From positions 3,162-29,994 of IMG/VR virus record IMGVR_UViG_3300030107_000409: 26,833 bases of DNA; one strand, written 5' to 3'. Numbering within the stretch: the stretch's first letter is position 1; each line of letters starts with the position of its first letter. Made by a program: the position numbers and the translations under genes. Source of the stretch: a virus. The notes under the pieces were generated by a model. That model searched no databases. It saw nothing but the letters and a program-made list of their open reading frames with translations, and was not told the origin of the DNA. Shown here in pieces: positions 1 to 6,089 of the stretch.

Positions 1-276
1 GTCAAATCGCTTAGTTGATAATGACTTGTAGTCAAATTCATCACCATTTAATACATAAGCACGATCAGATTTTACCAAGTTGTTGTTAACCCAAAAACCT
101 AAACTTACATCTGGATTGAATATTAGGTTTACAATTGCACGAGTTGAGACATTACCATAAGCGTAAGTATTACCATTGGTAAATGTTACAATCGCTTGCT
201 TATTTAAAGCATCTACTTGTAAATCTTCTACTGCAGATGATGTACGATTGTTGATAGTTAAGAACATTGAAATCAT
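1..276 (-). CDS. Small early-region protein, KTSC-like, 3' end outside the window
   Basis: The frame is open from an ATG at 276 (or the in-frame ATG at 267) to the window edge, giving about 92 residues with no stop. An in-frame TAA lies just upstream at 289-291. The middle of the protein reads VDALNKQAIVTFTNGNTYAY followed by GNVSTRAI and, later, LGFWVNNN. This pattern (hydrophobic strand, F-x-N-G-x-x-Y-x-Y, helix, aromatic residue near N-N) resembles the small KTSC domain, a fold found in phage and bacterial proteins of unknown or nucleic-acid-related function. It is the last of four small minus-strand genes downstream of the sigma70-like promoter at 1032-1060, a position matching T7 early genes. 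No clear Shine-Dalgarno is seen. The family link is by eye only. Confidence 0.6.
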   Translation of the reverse strand, partial: MISMFLTINNRTSSAVEDLQVDALNKQAIVTFTNGNTYAYGNVSTRAIVNLIFNPDVSLGFWVNNNLVKSDRAYVLNGDEFDYKSLSTKRFD

Positions 277-388
277 TGTGATAAGTGTTTAATTTGGAAG
301 GAAACTTATGAATCCTTCATGTTAACAAACTAGCAGCGATTTGACTGTGAATGTTAACAGGAAAGAATCAAACAGTTAGTGTAAAGAA

Positions 389-508
389 TTAGAACTTAAT
401 TGCTTTACGTTTGATGTTAATTACTGAAGGTAATTTAGTTAGTTTAACTTCTCTACCTTGAGCATTTAACTGATCAATTGTTTTAACTAATGAAGTGTAA
501 TAATTCAT
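389..508 (-). CDS. Hypothetical 39-aa protein
   Basis: Translation from the ATG at 506-508 gives 39 codons ending in TAA. The protein begins MNYYTSLVKTIDQLNAQ and ends INIKRKAIKF; it is basic, with one likely amphipathic helix, and has no membrane segment. A TATAAT box lies about 50 bases upstream at 559-564, and the 5' leader contains TAACAACAACTCA, also found in the leader of the next gene upstream. The composition looks like real protein and the frame fills most of its gap. I do not recognise a family. A short early gene of the kind used for host take-over is possible but unsupported. Confidence 0.45.
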   Translation of the reverse strand: MNYYTSLVKTIDQLNAQGREVKLTKLPSVINIKRKAIKF

Positions 509-558
509 GAGTTGTTGTTAGATAGTGAGAAGATTAACTCATCTCGTTTACATTTAAT

Positions 559-564
559 ATTATA
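559..564 (-). promoter_or_regulatory. Possible sigma70 -10 box (TATAAT)
   Basis: A perfect TATAAT on the minus strand lies between the terminator-like hairpin at 588-618 and the 39-aa gene starting at 508. The -35 region at the right distance is poor (close to AACCAA), so the promoter would be weak or dependent on other contacts. The position after a hairpin and before a gene supports it. Confidence 0.35.
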
Positions 565-587
565 AACGATTTTTAGTGAGTTTGGTT

Positions 588-618
588 AAAAATTACAGAA
601 AACTTAACACTCTGTAAT
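588..618 (-). terminator. AT-rich terminator-like hairpin
   Basis: On the minus strand ATTACAGA (611-618) and TCTGTAAT (592-599) form a perfect 8-bp stem with an 11-nt loop, followed by TTTTT at 592-588. It starts within a few bases of the stop codon of the gene ending at 621. The stem is AT-rich, so termination may be partial; it could also protect the 3' end of the early transcript. Confidence 0.45.
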
Positions 619-620
619 AA

Positions 621-791
621 TTATACATTGTCATCGTAATCATTCTCTAAAATGTAATAATCAGGGTAAACAGTTGTTCTCACATTGTAGAACGATTCAG
701 TGTGATTATAATGATGATTTGGTTCACCAATTACACTGACAGTTGCTGTTACTTTGTTCGGTGTAATTAACCGTTGGTTGTTAAGTTTCAT
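621..791 (-). CDS. Hypothetical small early protein (57 aa, or 80 aa from an upstream start)
   Basis: The frame ends in TAA at 621-623. An ATG at 863 would give 80 aa but would overlap the preceding gene by 47 bases. The internal ATG at 791 gives 57 aa, beginning MKLNNQRLITPNKV, and lies 25 bases after the previous stop, so I prefer it. Neither start has a good Shine-Dalgarno. The product is polar, with a tyrosine-, histidine- and asparagine-rich second half (NHHYNHTESFYNV) and an acidic tail (ENDYDDNV). It has no membrane segment and no recognised domain. It is co-directional with its neighbours under the promoter at 1032-1060. A host-directed early function is possible but there is no direct evidence. 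Confidence 0.5.
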   Translation of the reverse strand: MKLNNQRLITPNKVTATVSVIGEPNHHYNHTESFYNVRTTVYPDYYILENDYDDNV

Positions 792-816
792 GGTGTAATT
801 TGTGTGTGAGTTGTTG

Positions 817-1002
817 TTAACCAAGACCGAAATCTGATTCGATTTCTTTACATGTAAACTCATGCAAATCGTGCATTCTATTTGTGTTACCTAAGAGTTC
901 AACATACTCAATGATTGTATCATTTAAGAGTTGTGAATCCTCTTTTAATAAATAACATAAATTAGTGCATAATTCTTCTTGATATCTATTAAATTTAGTC
1001 AT
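817..1002 (-). CDS. Hypothetical 61-aa protein, first gene after the early promoter
   Basis: The ATG at 1002 begins a 61-aa frame. AAGG lies about 9-12 bases upstream, and a near-consensus sigma70 promoter at 1032-1060 puts the predicted transcript start about 22 bases before the ATG. The product (MTKFNRYQEELCTNLCYLLK at the N-terminus) is predicted mostly helical. It is acidic toward the C-terminus, has three cysteines, and lacks a signal or membrane segment. I recognise no family. Being the first gene after a host-type promoter next to the genome end, it occupies the place where T7 encodes 0.3, so an early host-interaction role is a reasonable inference only. Confidence 0.55.
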   Translation of the reverse strand: MTKFNRYQEELCTNLCYLLKEDSQLLNDTIIEYVELLGNTNRMHDLHEFTCKEIESDFGLG

Positions 1003-1031
1003 GTAATTAACCTTGAATTGTTTACATATTA

Positions 1032-1060
1032 ATTATACACAATATCCGTGCATAATGCAA
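1032..1060 (-). promoter_or_regulatory. Sigma70-type early promoter
   Basis: On the minus strand TTGCAT (-35, 1055-1060) and TATAAT (-10, 1032-1037) are separated by exactly 17 bases. The -10 is perfect and the -35 matches four of six consensus bases. The predicted start is near 1025, giving a short leader to the ATG at 1002. This is the best promoter seen in the window and fits a host-RNA-polymerase early promoter like T7 A1-A3. Confidence 0.7.
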
Positions 1061-1169
1061 TACCTCTTCACACTCTGTAATAATGATAGTAACTGTGTGT
1101 CTACTATTTAACATTGTATCGCAACAGATGCGCTGCAATTAATGTTAACAATCCAAAACATATTGCAAC

Positions 1170-1271
1170 CCGCTCGTTGCTTCGCAACTCGCTATGATTA
1201 CGCGCGGTAAAATAATAATTACACAGTGCAATCATGCTCCCTATGTGTTAACGAGCGAGCGAAGCGAGCGG
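1170..1271. repeat. GC-rich inverted repeat pair
   Basis: CCGCTCG (1170-1176) plus CTTCGC (1180-1185), separated by TTG, is complementary to the continuous GCGAAGCGAGCGG at 1259-1271. This gives 13 paired bases with a 3-nt bulge around a loop of about 73 nt. The left arm also contains its own small hairpin, GTTGC-TTC-GCAAC at 1176-1188. The GC-rich arms contrast sharply with the AT-rich surroundings. Confidence 0.5.
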
Positions 1272-1273
1272 TA

Positions 1274-1315
1274 TAAAGAAAGAAGCCGAGACCCATTGGG
1301 GGGGAATGAGTCTCG
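1274..1315 (-). terminator. Late-operon terminator hairpin
   Basis: On the minus strand CGAGAC (1315-1310) pairs with GTCTCG (1292-1287). After one mismatch, CATT pairs with AATG around a loop of seven C, and the stem is followed by GCTTCTTTCTTT. It lies beyond the last late gene (52-aa protein) and before the early promoter, the expected place for the final terminator. The T tract is interrupted, so efficiency is uncertain. Confidence 0.55.
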
Positions 1316-1367
1316 CCCGTCTTAAGGATTGCCCTCAGAAAATTATGTCAAAATTTAAAGGGTTCAC

Positions 1368-1526
1368 TTAATTTAAGTTCCTACATATCTCATTTTTAAT
1401 CTGTTCAATGCTGTTTACCATCTGTTTATAGCCATTACCGACTTGAAACTGACCTAAAACTACAGAAGCTGTAGCTATTCCCCAGAATATGTAGTACCAT
1501 TTAGATTTAATCTGATGACGCTGCAT
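1368..1526 (-). CDS. Small single-span membrane protein (52 aa) overlapping the end of talC
   Basis: The ATG at 1524-1526 lies inside the last codons of talC, in another frame, and is preceded by AAGGATC. The frame runs 52 codons to TAA at 1368-1370. The product has a basic N-terminus (MQRHQIKSKW), a hydrophobic segment YYIFWGIATASVVLG (residues 11-25) and a polar helix (GYKQMVNSIEQIKNEI). It should be an N-terminally anchored inner-membrane protein. The overlap suggests translation coupled to talC. I do not recognise a named family; it could be an extra metabolic or lysis-related membrane peptide, which is inference only. It is the last gene before the terminator. Confidence 0.6.
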   Translation of the reverse strand: MQRHQIKSKWYYIFWGIATASVVLGQFQVGNGYKQMVNSIEQIKNEICRNLN

Positions 1527-2142
1527 GATCCTTGTTAAATTGTTCAATACCTTTGTCGGTTAGCACATGATTGTACATTTTATCGAATACAGCGACAGGT
1601 ACAGTGCAAATATCAGCTCCAAGAGCGAAAGCAGTGCTAACTGATTGAGGATCACGAATAGAAGCAGCTAATATTTTAGCAGATACCCCAACATTCTTAA
1701 TATCGTTAATCAATTTCATACCATCTAAAGAATTATCATCCATTCTACCAATAAAAGGTGAAATATAGGTAGCACCCGCTAAGGACGCTAGGATCGCCTG
1801 TGCGGGGCTAAAGATCAAAGTGACATTAACCCTCACATTTAGATCTGAAAGCCTCTTACACACCCTTAGACCATCCACAGAGCATGGAACCTTAATAGTA
1901 GCATGTTCACCGTAAGTTTTTACGTGTCCCATTGCTCTAGAGAAGAGATCTTGTTCATTATCTCCCACTATTTCCATACTAACATCTTTAATACCTAATT
2001 TAATCAACTCCCAATACACATCTTGAGGATGTTCACCACTTTTAAAGATAAGAGTAGGGTTAGTAGTTATACCTGATATAAGGCCAGTAGAAAGTCTTTT
2101 CTTGACCTCTTTAACATCAGCAGTATCTAAAAATAGTTTCAT
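1507..2142 (-). CDS. talC: Transaldolase, TalC/fructose-6-phosphate aldolase type
   Basis: The 211-aa length and sequence match the short MipB/TalC transaldolase family, a cytosolic (beta/alpha)8 enzyme that moves a dihydroxyacetone unit between sugar phosphates in the pentose phosphate pathway. Visible landmarks are FLDTAD (4-9, with Asp6), TTNPT (26-30), the Schiff-base lysine in TIKVPCSVDGL (Lys84), NVTLIFSPAQA (106-116) and SPFIGRMDD (128-136). Nothing essential appears to be missing. In cyanophages this gene is a known auxiliary metabolic gene thought to push host carbon through the pentose phosphate pathway toward NADPH and ribose for phage nucleotides. It lies directly after the large terminase, at the right end of the genome. 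It has its own sigma70-like promoter (2169-2198) and no clear Shine-Dalgarno, and overlaps the 52-aa gene downstream. Confidence 0.97.
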   Translation of the reverse strand: MKLFLDTADVKEVKKRLSTGLISGITTNPTLIFKSGEHPQDVYWELIKLGIKDVSMEIVGDNEQDLFSRAMGHVKTYGEHATIKVPCSVDGLRVCKRLSDLNVRVNVTLIFSPAQAILASLAGATYISPFIGRMDDNSLDGMKLINDIKNVGVSAKILAASIRDPQSVSTAFALGADICTVPVAVFDKMYNHVLTDKGIEQFNKDHAASSD

Positions 2143-2168
2143 AGTAGGGTAGAGTAGTTAGAGTAAGT

Positions 2169-2198
2169 ATTATAGGTATATCCAAGGGGAGACAATAA
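2169..2198 (-). promoter_or_regulatory. Sigma70-like promoter for talC
   Basis: On the minus strand a perfect TATAAT (2169-2174) lies 26 bases upstream of the talC ATG. TTATTG (2193-2198, 18-bp spacing) or TTGTCT (2190-2195, 15-bp spacing) could act as the -35. Together with the hairpin upstream (2245-2278), this suggests talC can be transcribed apart from the terminase transcript, possibly by host RNA polymerase. Confidence 0.5.
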
Positions 2199-2244
2199 AA
2201 GAGGGTGGTGTGTTATGTGTCTTGGGGATATAAGTATATAGAAA

Positions 2245-2278
2245 GGAGGAATTGATGTCTGAAAGACGAGATTCCTCC
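2245..2278 (-). terminator. Hairpin after the large terminase, possible terminator
   Basis: GGAGGAAT (2278-2271 on the minus strand) and ATTCCTCC (2252-2245) form a perfect 8-bp stem. An inner GTCT/AGAC stem lies within it, and TTTCTATATACTT follows. The T run is short, so it could be a weak terminator or an RNA-processing or stability element between terL and talC. A second potential stem, GGGGTC (2322-2317) with GACCCC (2289-2284), lies just upstream. Confidence 0.4.
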
Positions 2279-2330
2279 CTTGAGGGGTCGGGTCCACCCT
2301 TCCCTTCCCCTGTATAGACCCCTTACCGTT

Positions 2331-4067
2331 CTAAACCCAGGTAGGATGGGACTTTCCGTCTTCTAGACCTCTAGCTTTGTCTCTTTGGTCTTTATTCATT
2401 GCAAATACTAAGTGATTAGCGGAAGATTGAGGATTATCAAGCATATCTTCCATCATAGAGTTCCAATCATCTAGTTTACGTTGAGCTATCTGTCTTTCAG
2501 CAGAAATAGAGAGGGATTCAGTAAAGTATTGGACACCTTGAGCTAAAGCATCGAGTCTATCATCATGTTTAACTGCACCTTTTTCCCGACACATACGGGA
2601 CATTTGATAGAAAAGCATATAGAGAAGACGAAGTTCTGGAGCTTCGTTTTTATTCGATGCATAGTCCCATTCCACAACAGACCTGTTAAGTACAAGGCGG
2701 TGCTGATTAAGAACAGGCTCAAGAGAATCAATAATGCGATCCTCTTTTCTAACGTTTGCACGAGTTTCTTCAATGTAAATAGCTTGTTTAGTAACTTGAA
2801 TATGTTTTTTAAATAGTTCTGCTACTATACCATCACCAAAGTTAGATTCAATTAGTAGTGTAGATACGTTATATTTTTCACAACCTTTAAGTATATCTAA
2901 GAGAGTGTTGTCTGAGTATCCGTCTCGATAAGCTCGCATCTCATGTAAATATAGGAATCCATTTTTCTGGGAAAGGTAGGCGGCAGTTGTTTCATCGGAG
3001 CCGCGTCCAGAGGGATCCACGCTGCAAATTGTTTCGGTGTAAGGACTCCATTCTCCTTGTAATTGCATTGGAGAGTAAAAGTAGTCACCTGGGAGTCCAA
3101 CGGTTGGGAGGTCTTTGATGACGTTTGAGGGGTCTGAGCACCAAACAATTGACTCAGGAGCTTCAGTGGGATTAACAGCAGTAACGATAAGGTCAGCCAT
3201 TTTAAGCGGGAATTTTTCAGCATCTGATAGGCTTGTATCTAGTTGGAACTGAAGCATGAAGTTAGACCTACCCATAGATGCTTCACGTTCTATTAGGTCA
3301 TCATTATCAAATCTATCATCTGTAGGATCCCATTCTAAGGCACCTGTGTCTAGGTCAGCTTGTATTTGAGGGGCTAATAATCCTTCGTATTGACTAAGCT
3401 TGGCTTTTCTGGGATATCTTGAGGGCCAAACAAAGGGACGATAGTTACGCTCAGCCAGCTTACGATAAACAGTAAAGGTAGTTTGAGGAGTCCCGAGATA
3501 CATAATCCTAGAATCACTTTTTGGCGTGAGGATAGATTCTGCTTCTGTACAAAGTTGAAGAAGTTTTTCACGCATCAACTCCGTCATAGAGTTTCCTGGG
3601 ACTTCTATATCGTCCAGAATCATCAGATCTGCACGAGATCCCGTTAACTGACCAGTAATACCAACACTCTTGACTGATGGAGCCTGGTGAGGACTGCAAT
3701 TTACGTCGAAGGAAATTCTTGACCATCTGCTGTCGTCTGCTTTTGGTCTGAGGTGGGCTAGCCATGGTGTTTCAATGATTAGTTTTTGTAAGAATATGGA
3801 CATGTTATCTGCACGTTCCTTAGAGGCAGATATGATCATTATCTTCCGTTCGGGGTCGTTAAATAATGTCCATAAGACAAAAGCACCAGTAATCCAACTC
3901 TTACCTACACCACGGAAAGCTTGTATCTGTAAACGTTTAGGTCCGTTTTGTAAGTAATCAGCGATTGCATATTGTGCTCTTGTAGGAGAAGGTAACTCAA
4001 GTTGAGTCCACAGGGCTTGTAGAAACAACTTGAAATCTTCTTGTAATGCGGTTAAAGGATCCGTCAT
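2331..4067 (-). CDS. terL: Large terminase subunit (T7 gp19-like, DNA maturase B)
   Basis: This 578-aa protein has both terminase halves. The N-terminal packaging ATPase shows a Walker A FRGVGKS (51-57) and a Walker B LMILDDIEV (148-156). The C-terminal RNase H-like nuclease shows SVDPSGRGSD (Asp351), LLIESNFGDG (Glu407) and HDDRLDAL (Asp502, Asp503, Asp506). It would pump DNA into the procapsid through the portal and cut concatemers at the genome ends, using the small terminase for recognition. The length is close to T7 gp19 (586 aa). Its ATG overlaps the stop of the 58-aa upstream gene as ATGA, so translation is probably coupled. The stop is followed by a structured noncoding stretch and then talC. 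Identification is secure. Confidence 0.97.
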   Translation of the reverse strand: MTDPLTALQEDFKLFLQALWTQLELPSPTRAQYAIADYLQNGPKRLQIQAFRGVGKSWITGAFVLWTLFNDPERKIMIISASKERADNMSIFLQKLIIETPWLAHLRPKADDSRWSRISFDVNCSPHQAPSVKSVGITGQLTGSRADLMILDDIEVPGNSMTELMREKLLQLCTEAESILTPKSDSRIMYLGTPQTTFTVYRKLAERNYRPFVWPSRYPRKAKLSQYEGLLAPQIQADLDTGALEWDPTDDRFDNDDLIEREASMGRSNFMLQFQLDTSLSDAEKFPLKMADLIVTAVNPTEAPESIVWCSDPSNVIKDLPTVGLPGDYFYSPMQLQGEWSPYTETICSVDPSGRGSDETTAAYLSQKNGFLYLHEMRAYRDGYSDNTLLDILKGCEKYNVSTLLIESNFGDGIVAELFKKHIQVTKQAIYIEETRANVRKEDRIIDSLEPVLNQHRLVLNRSVVEWDYASNKNEAPELRLLYMLFYQMSRMCREKGAVKHDDRLDALAQGVQYFTESLSISAERQIAQRKLDDWNSMMEDMLDNPQSSANHLVFAMNKDQRDKARGLEDGKSHPTWV

Positions 4068-4240
4068 GCTTTACGGATGTAAAGACCTCGTATTCTGCGA
4101 TCTGGATCATTTCTTTCATGTAACATCCAACCATCAGGTCCATGTACCCATCTAAGACCAGATGGAGCTGGATATGGAGGTTTTAATGCTAGTTGTTTAC
4201 TTCTTTTCTTTTTAGTTGTTTTTTTAGATGATTTTGCCAT
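4064..4240 (-). CDS. Small basic protein (58 aa) immediately upstream of terL
   Basis: Translation of the gap between the 506-aa gene and terL gives a full 58-codon frame from the ATG at 4238-4240. The previous gene's TAA is two bases upstream and this stop overlaps the terL start (ATGA). These tight junctions and the uninterrupted frame make it very likely real. The N-terminus is lysine-rich (MAKSSKKTTKKKRSKQ), then comes a proline- and tryptophan-containing part (PPYPAPSGLRWVHGPDGW) and an arginine-rich end. The charge suggests nucleic-acid or ribonucleoprotein binding. Its position inside the packaging block hints at a packaging role, but no family is recognised. Confidence 0.75.
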   Translation of the reverse strand: MAKSSKKTTKKKRSKQLALKPPYPAPSGLRWVHGPDGWMLHERNDPDRRIRGLYIRKA

Positions 4241-4242
4241 GG

Positions 4243-5763
4243 TTAATCGAAATAAGTTGGTTGATTAGTTTTAGTTTTTTTCATTAAAGGATCCATAACT
4301 TCATTCCCTGCTATTTCTAATTTCTTTTCCCAAGGAATGTTATCTGTATTCTTTTTAGCTAATGCTTCTATTTGTTCTATAAAATCTTCTCGTTTTACAA
4401 TTTCTTCAAAAAATGTTTTAGCATCAGTAATTTCTCTCATTCTAGGCATAAAGTTTCCTAAAACATCATCACCCCAATGCAACATATCAGCTTTTAAATC
4501 AACTGGATTATTAGTCATTTTAGACATAATATTAATTAATTCATCATTAGCTGCTCTTCCTGTATTACCAGAGATTTTACGACCTTCTTTTGTTAGTACA
4601 TCTACTAAAGGCTCTAGTTCTATATTAGTAATTCTATCCGCACTATGGGCTTGTGTTTTAACAGCTCGTCTATGACCTAAACTCCACATTGTACGTCCTT
4701 CACCTTTGTTTAAATCTCGAATTAAGCGTTCTAAAGTTTTTTTAGCTTGATGGGATTCTTCTATATATCTAGCTACTTTAGCATCATCCCAACCTAAATC
4801 TTTACCGATAAGTTTAACCTCATCTACATTTACTTTAGCACCTTTCAATCTATTAGCAAGAGTCCTTTCAATGTTTTTTACACTATCAAAACCAATATTT
4901 ATTTCACCTCTTTTTGCTTTATTTTTAACAAGATAAACTTCACCAGTAATAGGATCTTCCCATAAATTATTATTACCTTTTAAACTACCTTTTGCTTTTA
5001 AATGAGCTGCTGATGTTTTAGCTTTTTCTACAGCTGATAAAGCAGAATCTTTATTACCAAATTTTTCTATATAATTACCCCATTTACTTGAAGGAACATC
5101 AACTGGTTTAAATTCTTTAGATTCTTCAATTAATTGTTTTACTTCTGGACTTCTTGGAGCACGTTTAAATCCTGATGATCCTACTCTAGTTGTAGTAGCT
5201 GCAAACATAGTATTAGGTTTAAATTCAGTATCAGCCACATCACGTACTACACTTTTAAATAAACCTTCATCAGCAACATCAACTGTAGCATAAGCAAGGT
5301 TATCTAATCTCGTTGCACCTAAAAATAACTCATCAGCTTGATTAGCTAGCATTGTAGTTCCTTTTGCTAGTTTACCAGCTCCACCTGATGCTAAATAATC
5401 TACTGCTACTTCACCGCCTAATTTTACAAGAGGAGAATATATACCAGTTTGCTTTTCTACATAATCAGCACCAGCAGTCATACCTTGATCTATTAATTTT
5501 AATGCTCCACTTATACCGCCCATAGATTCTTTATCTATGTACTGAAAACCTTTACCTACTAATCCAGCCGCACCTTTAAGTAAATGTTTCCCTGGTTCAG
5601 GTATTTTATTCCACTCTTCAGTAAAATAATCTCCTATAATCTTCTTACCTTTTTCATAAGGTCTTTTACCTTTGAAAGGTATATCTTCATAGTTGTCATA
5701 TAATACATCACCATATGACCACATAGTACCTTCTTTAAATGGTACTTCTGTTACTGCTGCCAT
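4243..5763 (-). CDS. Unrecognised 506-aa protein between the HNH nuclease and terL
   Basis: The ATG at 5761-5763 directly follows the HNH gene's TAA with no gap. The protein has an aromatic N-terminus (MWSYGDVLYDNYEDIPF), then at about 60-145 glycine- and alanine-rich helices (LLKGAAGLVGKGFQYI, GGEVAVDYLASGGAGKL) like those near the start of the gp16 homologue. A charged middle follows. At 260-390 there is a compact segment containing NLWEDPITGEVYLVKNK, LGWDDAKVARYIEESHQAKK and SLGHRRAVKTQ...NIELEP (His364 and Asn380 stand out). It has no signal peptide or clear transmembrane span. The third codon position looks more AT-rich than in terL. T7 has nothing comparable here. A virion-associated or nuclease-like function are both possible; I cannot assign one. 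Confidence 0.8.
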   Translation of the reverse strand: MAAVTEVPFKEGTMWSYGDVLYDNYEDIPFKGKRPYEKGKKIIGDYFTEEWNKIPEPGKHLLKGAAGLVGKGFQYIDKESMGGISGALKLIDQGMTAGADYVEKQTGIYSPLVKLGGEVAVDYLASGGAGKLAKGTTMLANQADELFLGATRLDNLAYATVDVADEGLFKSVVRDVADTEFKPNTMFAATTTRVGSSGFKRAPRSPEVKQLIEESKEFKPVDVPSSKWGNYIEKFGNKDSALSAVEKAKTSAAHLKAKGSLKGNNNLWEDPITGEVYLVKNKAKRGEINIGFDSVKNIERTLANRLKGAKVNVDEVKLIGKDLGWDDAKVARYIEESHQAKKTLERLIRDLNKGEGRTMWSLGHRRAVKTQAHSADRITNIELEPLVDVLTKEGRKISGNTGRAANDELINIMSKMTNNPVDLKADMLHWGDDVLGNFMPRMREITDAKTFFEEIVKREDFIEQIEALAKKNTDNIPWEKKLEIAGNEVMDPLMKKTKTNQPTYFD

Positions 5764-6042
5764 TTAACTAATATGTGTAAGGATCATTTGTTCCCTATCG
5801 GGTATTGTTCCAAAAGTAGCTCGCATCCATCCGAGCCAATTACTACTCCCCTTCTCCTGATTACATCGCTGACAGGCTGGTACAACATTTGTTGCAATAT
5901 CTTCTCCACCTTTACATTTAGGTTTAACATGATCGATTGTAAGTTGATGTAATTCATAATTGTTTCCACAATAAACACATGTACAATTGAAGTGCTCTTT
6001 AACAGCTCTTCTCCAGAGCTTTTTAGCGTCAGGACTTGTCAT
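5764..6042 (-). CDS. HNH endonuclease
   Basis: The core carries a treble-clef HNH signature: CTCVYCG (zinc-type Cys22 and Cys25), LTIDHVKPKCKGGED with catalytic His38, TNVVPACQRCNQEKG with Asn52, and the second Cys pair 57/60. I chose the ATG at 6042 (92 aa, MTSPDAKKLWRRAV). A TTG at 6093 would add 17 unusual residues; it overlaps the preceding stop and has GGAGGAG about 12 bases upstream, so it remains possible. Enzymes of this family nick or cut double-stranded DNA with one metal ion. The gene sits between the small and large terminase genes, as packaging-linked HNH proteins do in many tailed phages, although T7 itself has none. It could instead be a free-standing homing nuclease. Confidence 0.88.
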   Translation of the reverse strand: MTSPDAKKLWRRAVKEHFNCTCVYCGNNYELHQLTIDHVKPKCKGGEDIATNVVPACQRCNQEKGSSNWLGWMRATFGTIPDREQMILTHIS

Positions 6043-6089
6043 GGTTATTAGGTTGTATAAATAATGGTTAGGGGTTGGTAGTAATGGGG

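Larger units (their letters stand above)
1003..1367. other. Noncoding region, likely genome-end junction
   Basis: About 365 bases have no credible gene on either strand. They hold, in minus-strand order, a terminator-like hairpin (1274-1315), two GC-rich inverted-repeat arms (1170-1185 and 1259-1271) in an otherwise AT-rich stretch, and a host-type promoter (1032-1060). The late operon ends here and small early-type genes begin. In T7-like phages that combination occurs only where the right and left ends meet through the direct terminal repeat. A single copy of a terminal repeat cannot be delimited from one window. Confidence 0.5.

Noticed and set aside
792-863. Upstream start at 863 for the small early gene ending at 621
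   Set aside because: It would overlap the previous gene by 47 bases with no ribosome site. The ATG at 791 gives a normal spacing, though the longer form is not excluded.
1287-1315. Possible tRNA or small RNA
   Set aside because: Only a single hairpin with a C7 loop is present; there is no cloverleaf and no acceptor or T-arm.
1274-1315. Syn5-type phage RNA polymerase promoter suggested by ATTGGG on the plus strand
   Set aside because: Only six bases match, the strand is opposite to all genes, and the sequence is explained by the hairpin. I found no repeated phage-type promoter motif elsewhere in the window.
2543-3765. Several short minus-strand and plus-strand frames within terL
   Set aside because: They are out-of-frame shadows of a well-conserved terminase with all motifs intact, and none has a supporting start signal.
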